Below, in pieces: positions 1 through 10,119 of a DNA stretch of 34,906 bases (the first letter of the stretch is position 1; each line of letters begins with the position of its first letter). This DNA comes from Agmasoma carcini (nom. nud.). Lineage: Eukaryota; Microsporidia; Thelohaniidae. Below the pieces are notes generated by a model, which was not told where the DNA came from, ran no database searches, and saw nothing but the letters and a program-made list of their open reading frames with translations. The stretch is taken from contig JAOXFI010000060.1 of the NCBI GenBank assembly GCA_029232285.1, forward strand, positions 1 through 34,906. The letters run 5' to 3'. The position numbers and the translations under genes are program-made.

Positions 1-189
1 ACCATTGTCTGTAAGGGTTAAAACTTCTTAAATAGTTTCAAACCTGTCAAGATATGTTATGATATATTTACTGAATTTCCCTCAAACACAGACTACAACA
101 AATTATTTCGTATTTATTTGATTACTTTTATACCATATTATAAATTAAAAATATACACGTAGATATGTAATCTTTAAAATGCATAGAGA

Positions 190-632
190 ATTACTATAAT
201 TAGTTAAATTTTAAAAATAGGTATGTAATATTTCAACGTTGATTTGAAATAATTAAAATTGTGGTGAAAACATAAAAAACTTTTGTCTAAAAATTTTCAA
301 TAATTAAAACTTGATGTGAACGATTACAAAATTGGTATGAAATAAAATGAAAATTTTTCCAAAAAAAATGATTAAGAGCTGATATGTAATATTTAAAAAT
401 TGATATGTAATAATTCAAACATAAATGAAATGTTTAAAAATAGATATGTAATAATTCAAACTTAAATGAAATATTTAAAAAAATTTAAAAATTATAAGTT
501 GATATGTAAAGTTATAAAATGGATAAAAAAATTGAAAAAATTTACTCGTTTAAAAATTTATTTAAAACTTGATGTGTAATGTTACAACGTAGGTATATAT
601 TCTTAAAAAATAGATTGAGAAACCCTATAATG
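190..632 (+). repeat. Solo copy of a long transposon terminal repeat
   Basis: This stretch aligns by eye with 11375-11753 and, inverted, with 9496-9860, which are the two ends of a DDE transposon. Shared landmarks in the same order are ATAGGTATGTAATATTT, GTTGATTTGAAAT, TTGTGGTGAAAAC, a repeated GATATGTAAT phrase, AACGTAGGTAT and the outer end GAAACCCTATA at 618-629. No matching transposase is visible beside it. A weaker repeat of the outer end occurs at about 153-200. The interior of such an element would lie upstream, so this could be the right end of an element cut by the window edge, or a solo end. Positions 1-152 hold only AT-rich sequence. Confidence 0.7.
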
Positions 633-946
633 TTAAATTTCATTGTATTTTTTATCTTAATTTAACTTTTTATATAATATATGTTTGGTTTGTAAGATTG
701 TTTGTCACTTTTTAATATACTGTTTAAATTTTTAATATTTAATATATTAATATTTTTTATCTATTTATTAATATTTTATATATTTTTAATTAAAAAATTT
801 TTGCAATTTTTTTTCACTCCGGCCCTATACTTTACTTCTACCAAATTTTTGATAAAGACAATAAATCTGGTACAACAATTTTTAATAAATAATATATTAT
901 TAATTTATTGCATTTTTTAAATAAATAATAAAAAATTTTTGTAGCA
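633..946. other. AT-rich leader with no recognised gene
   Basis: This is very T-rich DNA between the transposon end and the gene at 950. A 72-codon open frame on the plus strand is almost only Phe, Leu and Ile, as expected from poly-T sequence, so I do not call it a gene. No tRNA or other RNA is seen. Confidence 0.6.
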
Positions 947-949
947 CCC
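947..949 (+). promoter_or_regulatory. CCC-like start-proximal signal
   Basis: The bases GCACCC end directly against the ATG at 950. A CCC or GGG-like motif just upstream of the start codon is a described microsporidian signal linked to short 5' leaders. Here it supports the ATG at 950 as the true start, although the inference rests on three bases in a region otherwise almost free of C. Confidence 0.5.
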
Positions 950-1687
950 ATGCGAAAAGGAGGACTAATTACAATAGTAATGAATTTCATTTTAGACATA
1001 AAATGTGGAAGTGAAGAAACAGCAACATTTTATGTCGATTATTCTGGAGCCTGCGCGTTAGAAAAAAGTTTAGAAAAAGACGATTCAAAATCAGACCCAA
1101 TTGATGATTTAGTTGGAAAATGCGAAAACATTAACCTGAGAACAAATAAGAAAGAAAGAGGTCGTTTAAGCTCTATTTATCACGATTTTGATCCCAGTAG
1201 ACATTTTACAGACGTACAAAGTATGCCTTTGGTTAATGAAGAGGCAAGAACTGTGTGTCACTTAAATAAAGATGCTTGTGCTGGGGGTGTAACTAAATTT
1301 AAAAGGTTTGATAAAATTACAAAAGAATCTAAAAAAAAGTCTAAAAGTAATCCTTCGAATGAAACCATTCTCGAATCGCATGAGTGGGCCCATGGAGGTG
1401 TAAATGATGATATGTCGGAAACAGAAGTAGTTTTGAGGAATAAAATGTGTGCAGACAATCTCAGAGAGGATTTAAATTTTACAAGAAGACACGCTTATGA
1501 TTTTACTAAAGGTGAATTTGGAAATTATTCACCAAATCCTGAAGGAAGAGAAAGTCTTCACATAGCAAAATATAATGACTCGTACGAGGAACATTACCAA
1601 CAACATGAATCGAGAGGTTCAAAAGAAAAGTCTGGAGAGAATAGTGATGAAGATGAAACTTATTATACACCATTCCGTTTTCATTAA
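950..1687 (+). CDS. Orphan protein with probable signal peptide, 245 aa
   Basis: I do not recognise this protein. Residues 1-20 look like a signal peptide: a basic start (MRKGG), a hydrophobic run (about residues 6-17, LITIVMNFILDI) and a small residue after a Cys near 19-20. The rest is hydrophilic and charged, rich in Lys, Glu, Asp, Ser and Asn, with about six scattered cysteines. It contains a basic patch around residues 116-134 and ends in an acidic, low-complexity tail (Ser/Glu/Asp about 221-236) followed by YYTPFRFH. The reading frame has clearly higher GC content and less repetitive composition than its surroundings, and a CCC motif abuts the start codon, so I think it is real. It sits alone between a transposon end and a Tc1 relic. 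A secreted or host-facing lineage-specific protein fits the sequence, but that is inference. Confidence 0.7.
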   Translation: MRKGGLITIVMNFILDIKCGSEETATFYVDYSGACALEKSLEKDDSKSDPIDDLVGKCENINLRTNKKERGRLSSIYHDFDPSRHFTDVQSMPLVNEEARTVCHLNKDACAGGVTKFKRFDKITKESKKKSKSNPSNETILESHEWAHGGVNDDMSETEVVLRNKMCADNLREDLNFTRRHAYDFTKGEFGNYSPNPEGRESLHIAKYNDSYEEHYQQHESRGSKEKSGENSDEDETYYTPFRFH

Positions 1688-1851
1688 AACCTTTTAATTT
1701 AATTATAATATATTTATATTTAGAGATATTTAACTTGATTCAAATATATAATTTAGTTAAATTATTGTGATTTTTAAGTTCGTTAATATGATGAATATAA
1801 GATATTTGATTAAAGTTATACAGTATTCCAAAAAAAGCGGACACCTCAAAA

Positions 1852-2484
1852 AATTTGAGCACTGTTTAGATATGTGATATCAGATAAAAATTTAATATAA
1901 AAAACGAATAGCCTTATAATGCGCTCGTGCATATGAATACCAGTAAAGTATTTATTTTAATATTATATAGTCATATGATTTTTACAAATTTACATAATTC
2001 GGATGTTTAATAAATCTTAGAAGAAAGGCTTCAGTTATAATTTTATAGGAATAATTAAATTTGTCAAATCTGAATAATATAATTATCTGTGTTACACTGT
2101 TAATCATCACTTAACTATGTTGAGCTATTGAATAGACACATACTCAAACATAAAAAGATACTGGTTAGATATTTAGATATATAAAAAATAAGAGGTATAA
2201 CTACTAGTTCATTTGAGTTCACCTAGGTTTTATAAGCGGAAGAGATCCGAGATACGGCACAATTATGTTTTTATTGGTTATATTCAAGATATAAAGAATT
2301 GAACTAATAAAAAAATCAAAACTTAAAACTATTTTATTTATTAAAATTTAAAATATTGAACGCATAAAAAACACTATTTTATACTTATGGTATAGCTTAT
2401 TTGTTTAAAAATAGTCAGAATTGCATAAACTCACATATATTATTATTTCTTTTGAGATCACATATCCGAACAATACCAAATTTT
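1852..2484. mobile_element. Small element inserted in the Tc1 terminal repeat (MITE-like)
   Basis: Its ends are inverted repeats of about 35 bp: the left has CACTGTTTAGATATGTGAT (about 1860-1878) and the right, inverted, has TTGTTCGGATATGTGATCTC. The Tc1 terminal repeat runs up to the left end and resumes after the right end. There is no coding potential inside. I see a palindromic-ended, non-autonomous element; exact ends and any target duplication are unclear because the flanking bases are A/T runs. Confidence 0.5.
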
Positions 2485-2639
2485 TTTAAAGATTATTAAA
2501 TAAAAAGATAATTAGAGTATAATTGTGTAAGTATATCTATGATATTTTGTATTTTTATTTCAAGTATTGTATCTAAACTTATTGATAATTTTGATAAATT
2601 TTAAAACTAAAAATCAATATATAACCTGTCACCTAGGAA

Positions 2640-3480
2640 ACAACCATATAATTTTATTTCTCTTAATAAAACTTGAAAACAGTGTAAACCCCGACTTAAA
2701 GAAATCTACAAAGCAATATCACGTTAGAAATACAAGAATGATAAAGACAAAAAGAAAAAGTGATAGTAACAGAAATAAATTGATTTAAAAATGATCAATA
2801 AAAACCAAATAAACTACATACTATAATATTAGTAAAAAATGAAAATTAATCGAATGTGAATTTTCGTGATAAAAGTGTGCACATGTTATTAAAGAAAAAT
2901 TAACAGATTAAAAGTTTTAAACAGTGCTATTAAAGGTAAAAAATTAGTAATTTTAGATGATAAAAGCTTCTTAAACATTTATAATGACTCTAAGTAACAA
3001 AAGGTATAACTTGAAAAAACCAAGGCTTATAAATTAAACAGTTAAATTTGTAAGTATAAAACATTTGATTGGGGTTGTATTATAGAAATGTTGTTAGAAA
3101 TTTGGCGGTTTTTGCATTTAACCTTTTTTGACTATATTATAATTAATTATTATTTAAAATTTCTAATAAAGCGCAAGAAAATTTCTAATTTTCAAATATA
3201 AAATTTTAACAAGACGATTATTCAAATACTAAAAGTAACATGGTTTCATAATTTTTGAATATTGAAGCGTAGAACGGCCTTCACAGTTCCAGATCTCGAC
3301 TTTATTAAACATCTATAAGTTTATTTTTTGCAAAAATTAAGAAATATTGTTTTCGAAAAAAAGGCACATTTATATCAAAAATTTGTGAAATTTGTTTTGA
3401 TATCGATCTCTTATGTTATAGAAGACTAGTATATTCTGTGGTTGATAAATTAAAAAGGTTACAAGGTAAAGAGTGGTCAT
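2640..3480 (+). pseudogene. Tc1-like transposase relic
   Basis: Plus-strand frames, interrupted by many stops and shifts, match the transposase of the copy at 14878-16230. The N-terminal piece at about 2700-2785 reads VRNTRMIKTKRKSDSNRNK, parallel to ENTRMMKKIKEKVVVARK in the other copy. The C-terminal piece at about 3270-3440 keeps the shape of the Tc1 tail: a degraded SQ-PDL-IKHL phrase, then KLRNIVFEKKAHLYQKF. This is the catalytic-Glu region of the DDE domain, and the Glu of NPIE appears to be Lys here. It is certainly dead. Confidence 0.7.
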
Positions 3481-3657
3481 ATATCATATTAAATAAATGT
3501 GTCTGTTTTTTTTTGGTTTTTAAATTGAAAATTTTATAAAAGGGTTTATATAAAATGCAAGTTTTAACAATATAATATTAGTTTGGCTTATTTTGCTTGA
3601 CTTTTTTATTCTTTTCTTTATTTTTTTGGGGTTTCTGGTTTTTTTTTTGAAGTATTG

Positions 3658-4027
3658 AATAATAAAGAGTATAAATTTCTAACATGGTGCATGATAAATA
3701 TTATTTGAAACATAATAAGATAAAGTAAAATAAATGACAGTTTAAAATTTAAATATTGAATTTCAAGAATACATTAAGAATGAATAATCTGTAATATACA
3801 ATTAAATAGTTATAAATGTTATCATAATTACAGAGTAATATTGATTAGAAATCTTATTTTTTATAAGTTTTCTGTAAGAATATCAAAACTAATTTATATG
3901 AATTTATAAAAGGTATATTAAGTTGTAAAAATTCTAAAATTGGAACATATCAATGGTAAGATTCAAAAAATATATATAATGGTTAACGTATATATAACAA
4001 TTATGAAATTTTCGCACTTTAATAAAA
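3658..4027. other. No feature recognised
   Basis: AT-rich sequence between the Tc1 relic and the LINE relic. I see no open frame, RNA gene or repeat with a partner elsewhere in the window. Confidence 0.5.
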
Positions 4028-6360
4028 ATGGCAGTAAAAGGAGAACGTCATATTTTTCTAGATGGTGATATAAAAACATTAAAGAAACCGTTAAACCAAA
4101 CAATATCCCTACAAAATGCTTTGTGGAAATATTGTTCAGGAGATCTAATATACTGGAAGGGGCATAATGATCCTAAGAAGATAATTAAAAAATTAATGTT
4201 TAAATATATTTAAAGAACAACCAGGCAATTTAAAATAACCTGGAAGATGCGTAAAGTTATTAAAACCAATATTAAAATGTTTAAATTGGCAAAATCAAAC
4301 TCTAACATGCTATCAGTATATAGAAAACAACAAAATCTGTAAATATAAATACAACCTCTATAAGAAAAATATAAAAGAAAATATTAAAATTTTTGGTGAA
4401 TCAAACCTGGGAGAAGGCTAAAAAAATTTTAAAAACAAAATTGGACGGGTAAGAAGTGCTATCACACAAGTCCACTCCTTGACAAACAAGAAAGTAAAAA
4501 TTTGTTTAAAACAGGAGATATTATAGAGCATTTGACGGAAAATTACAAAATTTCTATTCTTCTGTATCCTTTAAAGACCTATCTTAAATGAAGAAATAGA
4601 GTTAGAACAATTGTCAATAACAGAGATAGGGCTGATGAGAGTATTACAAAGACTATAAAACAACAAGCTACAGTGACAAACCTAATCTTTGTCGAACTGT
4701 ATAAACTGGCATCAATAAGAACATCCTCTGAATATGTAAGATGTTTTAAAAATTATCTCCTAAAAGCAGTCAGAAATACCTGATAGCATGAAACTGATAT
4801 TATAGTTCTAATCTATAAAAAAGGTGATACCCGGAATACATGTAATTACAGAACTATAAATCTGATAAATGTTCTCATAAAGATCACATCAAAAATTATA
4901 AATATGAAGCTAAATGAATTTTTAGAAACAAAGAAAGATTTTATGAAAGAGCAATTTGGTTTTAGAATGAATAAAGAATGCCCAAGGCAAATAACTGCGC
5001 TCTATGAATTCCTTAAGAGAAGGCAAAATAATAAGTTTAATACAATGGTTAACTTCATTGATTTTAAAAAGCTTTTGATGGGTAGGCTATAACATATTTA
5101 TTGATAAATTAATTGATAAAAAATACCAAAAAGTATAATTTAATTTCTTAAAAATTCATTAAAATTCATTCATATAAGTTGAAATTTGGGGCATGGGTCA
5201 AGCCAGATAAAATTGAAAAGAGTGTCAAGACAAGGATGCCCATTTTCTCACTTTTTTGGATTATATATCAATGACATTTTTGTTGATCAAAATCACATAG
5301 ACATACATTAGTCTAACACCGAATGTAACTGTTTGCTGATGGCTTTGTTCGGATTGCCGAAAATCTTCGAACAATGAACCAAAAGCTTTGTAAGCTAAAA
5401 GAATAAACATTTAATAATCACATAGATATCAATATCAAGAAATGTAGTACCTTTAAGGTTAATCATAATACTTCAAAATATTAGAAGAAATTCCAATGCT
5501 ATATAATAACAAACAAATTCCAGAAATAAAATTGTATTGCTATCTTGGAGTACAGAGGATTTAAAATCTTGACTTAAACTCTATACCAAAATACAGATCA
5601 AAAATCACAAAAGCAAAAATAAAAAGTTTAAATCACTTTTTCCTTTAAAACACTACCCTTAGCAATAAAAAGGATAGTAAACAGTCAAATTATTTTACTT
5701 ATGCTAGCATACACTGTTGATTACATGTTTCAAGATGCAAGAATTTAACTGCTGCTTGAATATGCAATTGGGCTTTAGGGATGTCATTAGGTAAAACCAA
5801 CTTATATGGGGCTCAAGTGTAAAATATATGAATACAATAGTAGTATTTGGTAGATTAAGAACAATAAAGAAATTCACAAATTACAAAGGCATTATTGCTA
5901 AAATAATTTCAATTACAAAAAAGTATATAAAATAAGTCGTTTATCCATATAAAAGAAATCAGTGCACATAATAATGCAATTAAAAATATGATATTTTAAA
6001 AAAAGATTGCTTAACACATGTCTTAAAGAACCATCTCTATTAAATGGAATAAACAATATATTAAAATGTTGAACCTTAACAAACAGATGGGTGTATCAAC
6101 TGAAAAAATTGAGCCTTAATTCTAATATCATCAATAACCTTTGTTTTTAACTTTAAACAACACGTCTTAGCATGTGAAAAGTATAGTAGTATTATTAATA
6201 CTCAACTTACCAACCAGGAAGAACTGGTTAGGGTCGACAATTTAGCTACTATAAATAAACTCCTTAGAAAGAAGTGGCCAGCTTCCGGATAGAAGCATCT
6301 TAAGAGGTCAAATGAGCTATGTTCTTTAATCCTCAAGAAGCAAAAAATTTATATTGTGAA
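4028..6360 (+). mobile_element. Non-LTR (LINE) retrotransposon relic
   Basis: Plus-strand frames carry reverse-transcriptase blocks in the normal order. They are a YKKGD-NYR-INL-NVLIK phrase at about 4810-4890, EQFGF-MN-IDFKK at 4949-5070, RQGCPFSHFFGLYINDI at about 5227-5280, and a degraded VFADGFVRIAE at about 5330-5360, equivalent to the box holding the catalytic FADD. Frameshifts and stops separate the blocks. No terminal repeats are visible, as expected for a LINE. The YKKGD-NYRPI phrasing resembles R4/Dong-type and related elements reported in microsporidia, but I cannot settle the clade. Limits are approximate: the 5' edge is the open frame starting at 4028 and the 3' edge is where conserved-looking sequence fades. 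Confidence 0.75.
4780..5640 (+). pseudogene. LINE reverse-transcriptase domain, broken
   Basis: This is the recognisable RT core of the LINE relic. It reads through at least three frames and contains stops. The 62-codon open frame at 4904-5092 is the longest surviving piece and covers the EQFGF to IDF blocks (palm and fingers). The motif that should carry the catalytic FADD reads FADG, so one catalytic Asp is lost as well. Confidence 0.75.
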
Positions 6361-6735
6361 GCTTTGACCTTTAATCTCTTCTAGTATTCAAAGCAAGATG
6401 AGCGTACGTTCGGTGTGAAGCACCAATATTTACTACCCTTGATATTGTAGGATTATCAATTTTATACACACGTGCTTTTTCTAAGCCTCTGATTTCAAGT
6501 AGAATTAATAAATTATTGTTTTTTAATGTTTAAGTATAAATATAGAATTCATGTTAATGTGAATTTATATAATATAGAAAAAAAAACATAAAAATACAAA
6601 ATATTAATTATAAAAAATATTTTAAAATTGACCCGTGTTAACAAGGAAAGTATTTCAAGAAGTCATATTACCACTCCCGAATGAAATTAATTATTTGTTA
6701 TCAATTATATAAAGGAACAATAATCTTTTAAAAAT

Positions 6736-7345
6736 CCTATACTATGTCAAGGATGCGGGCAAAATATAAAAACATAAGATGGGTATTTTGAAAGTGTTTG
6801 AGAGCTAGCTGTTCAGAACACAGATCTATTCGTACTGGTTCTGTTTTTGCACAATCTAATCTATCACTTCAAAAATAAATACAATCTATGTATTTATGGA
6901 GTGAAGGTATAGGAGAGACAAAAGCACATAGGCAACTGGATGTAAGTAAAAAACAGCAATACACATTTATATATTTTAGAAAAATATTTTGATGCTCCCT
7001 ATTCGCCTTATTGGACCAGTTGTGAATTAAACAGATGGATAAATTGGTGTTTTTACATAAATCAAAATTTTATAGAAATTGCGAGACTCTTAGTAAATTG
7101 TTGGTTTTTGGTCTAGTTGATACAGGTTTATCGCCCGCTATTGGTTATATGGAGATAGTGCAAAATTCTTCTTATAACTCTTGTGTTAGTTGGACCCGGT
7201 TCAATAATACACGGTAATGAAGAGTTTATAATGATATTCAAAGTCACGGTTATGTTCATAGAAAAATTAATCATTCTTTAAACCTTGTAGACCCGGTGAA
7301 CGGTACACATACACATCACATTGAATCGTAATGGAATAAATAAGT
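6736..7345 (+). pseudogene. Merlin / ISXO2-like transposase relic
   Basis: Plus-strand frames hold an ordered set of ISXO2/Merlin (IS1016-type) blocks. There is a zinc-ribbon half (LCQGCGQ, about 6740-6760), SIRTGSVFAQSNLSLQK (about 6825-6876), YLWSEGIGETKAHRQL (about 6890-6940), a degraded IGPVVELNRW (about 7010-7040) where the family has its IGG-x-VEIDES box, and finally HSLNLVDPVNGTHTHHIE (about 7272-7326), matching the family's NHS-x-FVDP-x-GAHT-x-IE box. In-frame stops and shifts break it. Two short open frames at 7035 and 7359 are fragments or shadows. I could not define terminal inverted repeats, so element limits are unknown. Confidence 0.8.
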
Positions 7346-8055
7346 CTATTATAAAAATATGCAACCCGTTAGAAGAAATTTTTGCATTTATATTTACAAG
7401 AATTTATGTGGCGTGATTGTTTTTGATAGTATGCTTTCCATAGTTTATGCAATCGTATTGTTGAGCAAATTCTGCTGTAATATGATTCATCAGGATGTAC
7501 TAAATAAATATATAATTTTCAATATATTAATGTATTTATAGTTTTATAGATTATAAGATTTTATTAGTTGTACTTTGTGGGTATATTGTTCAGGTGGTAT
7601 ATTTCTGTAGAGAGATTATTCAAGTGATTCTTTCTGTGAGGATATTGTTCAGATGATCCAAGATACCTACAATATTATACATATGCAGTTAAATTTAGTG
7701 TTTTATTTACATTGATTAAGTTTTATCTACCATAGTATACGTACGTGTGAAATTTAGTGTTCTACTTATAGCGATCAAGTTATATCTTCAATATAGTGGC
7801 CTTCTCTATCAATAAAGAAAATGTAGCCATTTAATGTAAACTAGTTTTCAAGATAATAATAAAAGGTTTATTTGTCCAATATGCTTGCTCAATTAAAATT
7901 ATAAAAATAAACACACAAACGACATAAAGTAGTAGCGAGTAAAAATCTCTCAACTAATATTCAGTTTTTTTTTACATCGAATCTTAATTATCAATAATTT
8001 TACAATGAGAGAAAACTATACCAATAAGATAATCTCTTAAATCAGACAACAATAA
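7346..8055. other. Transposon-flanking DNA, no gene
   Basis: No coding sequence is supported; the 60-codon open frame at 7359 has no recognisable content. Imperfect repeats of a phrase like TATTGTTCAGGTGGTAT occur at 7580-7670. The phrase TATATCTTCAATATAGTGGCCTTCTCTATC at 7781-7810 resembles pieces of the repeats near 16330 and 20400. Confidence 0.4.
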
Positions 8056-8415
8056 TAAAATGAAATGTTAAGAAACTAAAAGCGATGATAATGACAACAC
8101 ATCGGTACATCTATAAAAGCTATAGAAAAACATAGTTGTCATGCTATCTTAGATGGTGACAGTTAAACTTTTAAGACATCATAATATAGGAGCGGTTGTA
8201 GCTAGGCAGGTGCTATTACGCACAATTATATCTTCGAGACCCCAAAGGACACCTCCCTACCGATTGATAATAGTTCACTGTATATTGACTGCGAACCAGT
8301 TTCCCAGAGTGAACAAGGTTATCTTATCTGTATCCCCATGGTCCTGCTTTAGTTTCTGAGCTGTTATAGCCGTCATTTCAAAAATTACCACTCTGCACCA
8401 TGTGGAGATCTGACA
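8056..8415 (+). repeat. Dispersed repeat family, copy A
   Basis: One of four copies of a noncoding repeat (others at 21540-21860, 25413-25840 and, inverted, 32150-32446). It begins AAAATGAAATGTTAAG, passes TTAAGACATCATAATATA, GTTGTAGCT and TTATATCTTCGAGA. It then has GACTGCGAACCAGTTTCC, GAACAAGGTTATC, and ends around AGCCGTCATTTCAAAAATTA followed by ACTCTGCACC. A 68-codon open frame inside it is not shared by the other copies and is rejected. GC content is visibly higher than its surroundings. Confidence 0.65.
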
Positions 8416-8889
8416 TCAATACAGAGACCTGGTTTACCAGAATGAATTGTGTTATCTAATTTCTGTCTATCTTTTCTTGACCCTTGGCAAATTAAAACCT
8501 GTTATAATTAATCAATTTTTTCTATTATGAAACAATGTAAATCTGTACTCTCCACAATGCTTACCTGTTCTATTATATGTTAAATGTGAACATATAAAAA
8601 TATTATTCTTACTATTGGTCTAAGTTATAATTTTTATTGCAACGTTAATAAGAATGCTATTCTTTGTCAAATGATTTCATTATTGTGGTATTATGAGGCG
8701 ACCCTTTTTTTTACTGTTAGTGACCCCTTTACACCACATAATATTTCTTTAAAGTTGAAAAAATTATGGGGTTAATTTTTTGTATTTAATTCATTTTGGC
8801 GGGAAAATGATTTTGAATAATGAGATGGTATTACCAAATAAATCAAAATATCACATATTATAATCAATAAAACTACTTAATAATAATAT

Positions 8890-9490
8890 TCATTTTTTAA
8901 ATCCTTCCTTTAGAAACAACTAGTATTTGGCTTGTTTTGAGATCAAATATTTCAACATTATAAAGATCTAAAATCTTGATAACTTCTCTGTTTCAAAAAC
9001 CGCCAAATTCTTCTTTTCTTGTAAAACGATTATTGTCAAAGTCTTTCCTTAATAAAACAAGATCGCCCAGTTGAATTTCTATTCTATAAAATTACTATCG
9101 TTATTCTTTATAATGAGTTATTGTAAGTGCTAAAGTGTTTCTGCTACCATGTCATGATCTATATTCGAATTTTAAAATAAATTATCATTAAAACCGTATT
9201 TGAACAATTCAAAACAGTTTATTGCTCCATCATTGTTAAGTTTAATGGAAGCATTGATTAAGTTAGAACCAGGATGCTTTTAAAACAAAATAAATAGAAA
9301 TTAAAAGGTTGCTTTGCGAGAAATGGTGTTAAAATCAAATAAAACATATTCTAAAAATAAAATAGATTTTTTAAAATTTATTCTTTTAAACACTTTTCTA
9401 TTCGCCTTTTATCTCTCTGATTAAGCCTTCCTACCTGTCCCTGGCTTTTTAGATATCTTGTCCTACGTGTACTGGGTGAACTAAAAATTT
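8890..9490 (-). pseudogene. Integrase relic, C-terminal part
   Basis: On the other side of the inserted transposon the minus strand continues the integrase. SQGQVGRLNQRDKRRIEK (about 9395-9450) corresponds to the SQGQVER-LN box that carries the catalytic Glu; here it reads Gly, so the enzyme is dead even apart from stops. Further on, RIEIQLGDLVLLRKDFDN and FTRKEEFGG (about 9000-9095) match the GPY-type C-terminal region (GDLV-LR ... GP). DLKTSQILVVSKGRI follows. Order and strand agree with the block at 11760-12300, showing one gene split by insertion. Confidence 0.7.
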
Positions 9491-9495
9491 ATATA

Positions 9496-9860
9496 TAGGG
9501 TTTCTTTATCTATTTTTTCAGATTACATACCTACGTTTTAACATTTCACATCAAGCTTTAAATATTTTTTTCTTTATTTTCTATCCATTTTTAGATATTA
9601 CATATCGACTTATAAATTTTAAATTCTTCGAATTTTTTTAAATATTACATACCTATTTTAAACATTATGTATCAACTGTCAATCTTAATTTTTAGGTAAA
9701 ATTTTCATAATATTTCATACTAATTTTTAAATCGTTAACATCAATCATTAAGAATTTCTGACAAAAATTCTTCATGTTTTTACCACAATTTTATATATTT
9801 CGAATCAACGTTTAGATATTACCTACCTATTTTTAAATATAATTTATAAAAATAATATAT
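9496..9860 (-). repeat. Left long terminal inverted repeat
   Basis: This is the inverse of 11375-11753 over about 365 bp with scattered differences: AACGTAGGTATGTAATC at the outer part, then ATACCTACT-type phrases, ACCACAATTTTA and ATTACCTACCTATTTTTAAATA at the inner edge. Within it the phrase for GATATGTAAT recurs every 20-30 bp, so the terminal repeat is itself built from degenerate short repeats. Confidence 0.75.
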
Positions 9861-10119
9861 TGTTAGTGGTATATATTACATAAAAATTTGAACAAGTCAT
9901 ACCAGAATATATTGATGACTGATTGTCCATAATATAGTTAACTATTCTAAACAAGAAACATTATTTCAAGCTGATTTAATTACACTCAGTCGAATATATA
10001 TTTTTAAATAATTTTCATTTGGTTGTCCACCACGCTAAGTTTCACGTCAAAAGAATGAGTGTATTTAGATCATTTTTCTTCATTGCTTGTATGGTTAATA
10101 TGACAGAATATATTTATTC

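Larger units (their letters stand above)
1821..3657 (+). mobile_element. Degenerate Tc1-like transposon (copy 1), with another element inside
   Basis: The left end at 1821 reads CAGTATTCCAAAAAAA and is preceded by TA; the right end at 3657 is its imperfect inverse (TTTTTTTTGAAGTATTG). The same ends occur in the better copy at 14878-16230. Shared internal landmarks are GTAAGTATATCTATGATATTTT at 2527 onward and the TTTTATAAAAGGGTTTATAT region near 3532. Between about 1852 and 2484 roughly 630 bp is extra relative to the other copy. No intact frame remains. Confidence 0.75.

Noticed and set aside
702..920. 72-codon open frame, hydrophobic
   Set aside because: It is composed almost only of Phe, Leu and Ile codons from a T-rich tract; no start signal and no family resemblance.
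8153..8359. 68-codon open frame inside dispersed repeat copy A
   Set aside because: The other three repeat copies have no corresponding frame.
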